From positions 8,865,974-8,929,973 of the forward strand of contig CM030716.1 in NCBI GenBank assembly GCA_017979445.1: a stretch of 64,000 bases of DNA, written 5' to 3'. Numbering within the stretch: position 1 is the stretch's first letter; each line of letters begins with the position of its first letter. This DNA comes from Akebia trifoliata (Eukaryota > Streptophyta > Magnoliopsida > Ranunculales > Lardizabalaceae). A program made the position numbers and the translations under genes. This document shows, piece by piece, positions 63,440 through 64,000 of this stretch. The notes beneath the pieces are model-generated. The model worked only from the letters and a program-made list of their open reading frames with translations, had not been told where the DNA came from and made no database searches.

Positions 63440-64000
63440 TCGTTCTCGCAAAAGCTCAACAACTCTAACTATGATTTATGGAAATCATGAATGGAGTCGT
63501 ACATGATGTGTCATGAGTTCTGGGACGTGAAGTGTGGAGATAACATAGTGCCGCCAGAAGACCCTACGTCGAAGAAAAAGTGGAACACCAAGGCTGGTAG
63601 AGCTCTCTATGCATTGAAGCAATCTGTGGATGACGACATGCTAGTTTGTATCTCGGATGCCATGACACCAAAAGAAGCATATGATATTTTTGCAGGTTTA
63701 TTCTCAAAGAAAAACACGCTTCGCTTTCAACTATTAGAAAAGGAGATTGGAAGTCTAGAACAAGAAAAAACTCTCGATGGTAGAGTATTTCCTTCGCATG
63801 AAGATTGCATGCAGAGAGTTGTCTAATTGGATCCAGATAATAAAACTCAGATGCCAAGATGAGGAGACTCTTGATCAACGATCTATGACTAGACTACGGG
63901 ACATACGTGACAGTTATTGCTGGACGGACGACCAACCTTCTGTGGATGAGTTAGAAAATTTGCTTATTAGACACAAGATGGTGCTCATCAAAATTGGTAC
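63440..64000 (+). pseudogene. Copia gag (UBN2-type), interrupted
   Basis: Reads KLNNSNYDLWKS, a TGA, MESYMMCHEFWDVKCGDNIV, KWNTKAGRALYALKQSVDDD, TPKEAYDIFAGLFSKKNTLR and FQLLEKEIGSLEQEKT, then after a shift ISVDELENLLIRHK-like sequence at the edge. These are the conserved blocks of plant copia gag. A stop after WKS and a frameshift near 63780-63830 show this copy is dead, at least in gag. Pol would lie outside the window. Confidence 0.85.

Larger units (their letters stand above)
62815..64000 (+). mobile_element. Copia LTR retrotransposon, 5' part
   Basis: A 516-bp 5' LTR (62815-63330), a primer-binding-like site and a decayed gag run off the right edge. It lies in the intron after exon 3 of the Lin0512-family gene, in the same direction, so its LTR could end or start transcripts inside the gene. 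Confidence 0.8.

Overview
This window is nuclear DNA of a flowering plant, probably a eudicot. It is AT-rich, genes have GT-AG introns, and most of it is nested transposable elements. I could not fix the species. Only two host genes look functional. The first is a five-exon GDSL esterase/lipase on the + strand (17733-35423, predicted 384 aa). The second is the 5' part of a Lin0512-family protein (61629-62639), which runs off the right edge and has a copia retrotransposon just after exon 3. All other coding similarity is in transposons or in captured, broken pieces of host genes.

Layout. 1-1592: LTR of a Tat/Ogre-like Ty3 element, almost free of G on the + strand at its left end. 1593-4690: first copy of a large repeat. 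5.1-10.6 kb: TIR elements and a cluster of hairpin MITEs. 10.9-16.6 kb: a TIR-bounded composite carrying fragments of a METTL21-type methyltransferase, a Mei2-like RNA-binding protein, SLU7 and a LINE. 17.7-35.4 kb: the GDSL gene; its second intron holds a complete 9,605-bp CACTA transposon (19844-29448) and its third intron holds a 904-bp TIR element. 34.5-52.8 kb and 52.8-60.2 kb: two units of a tandem segmental duplication, each carrying GDSL exon 5. Unit 1 has since received a solo LTR, a damaged CACTA element (38830-~42301) and a complete 7,810-bp CACTA element (44111-51920). Unit 2 has received a decayed PIF/Harbinger element. 60.4-61.4 kb: another TIR element, then the Lin0512 gene and the copia element.

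The most interesting system is a set of large non-autonomous TIR transposons that have collected exons from many unrelated host genes: nucleobase transporter, aldo-keto reductase, two receptor kinases, HSP90, a zeatin O-glucosyltransferase-like UGT, the EMG1/NEP1 rRNA methyltransferase, SLU7, a Mei2-like protein, a coiled-coil protein and several unrecognised exons. In each CACTA element the recognisable exons share one orientation. In both complete elements they lie downstream of a CT-rich leader placed just inside one terminus. This looks like a promoter plus an exon-trapping interior. No transposase was found in any of these elements. The tandem duplication supplies empty paralogous sites that date several insertions and confirm their ends to the base.

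All assignments come from reading the sequence and recalling family motifs; no database search was run. Exon boundaries were set by splice dinucleotides and reading-frame continuity.
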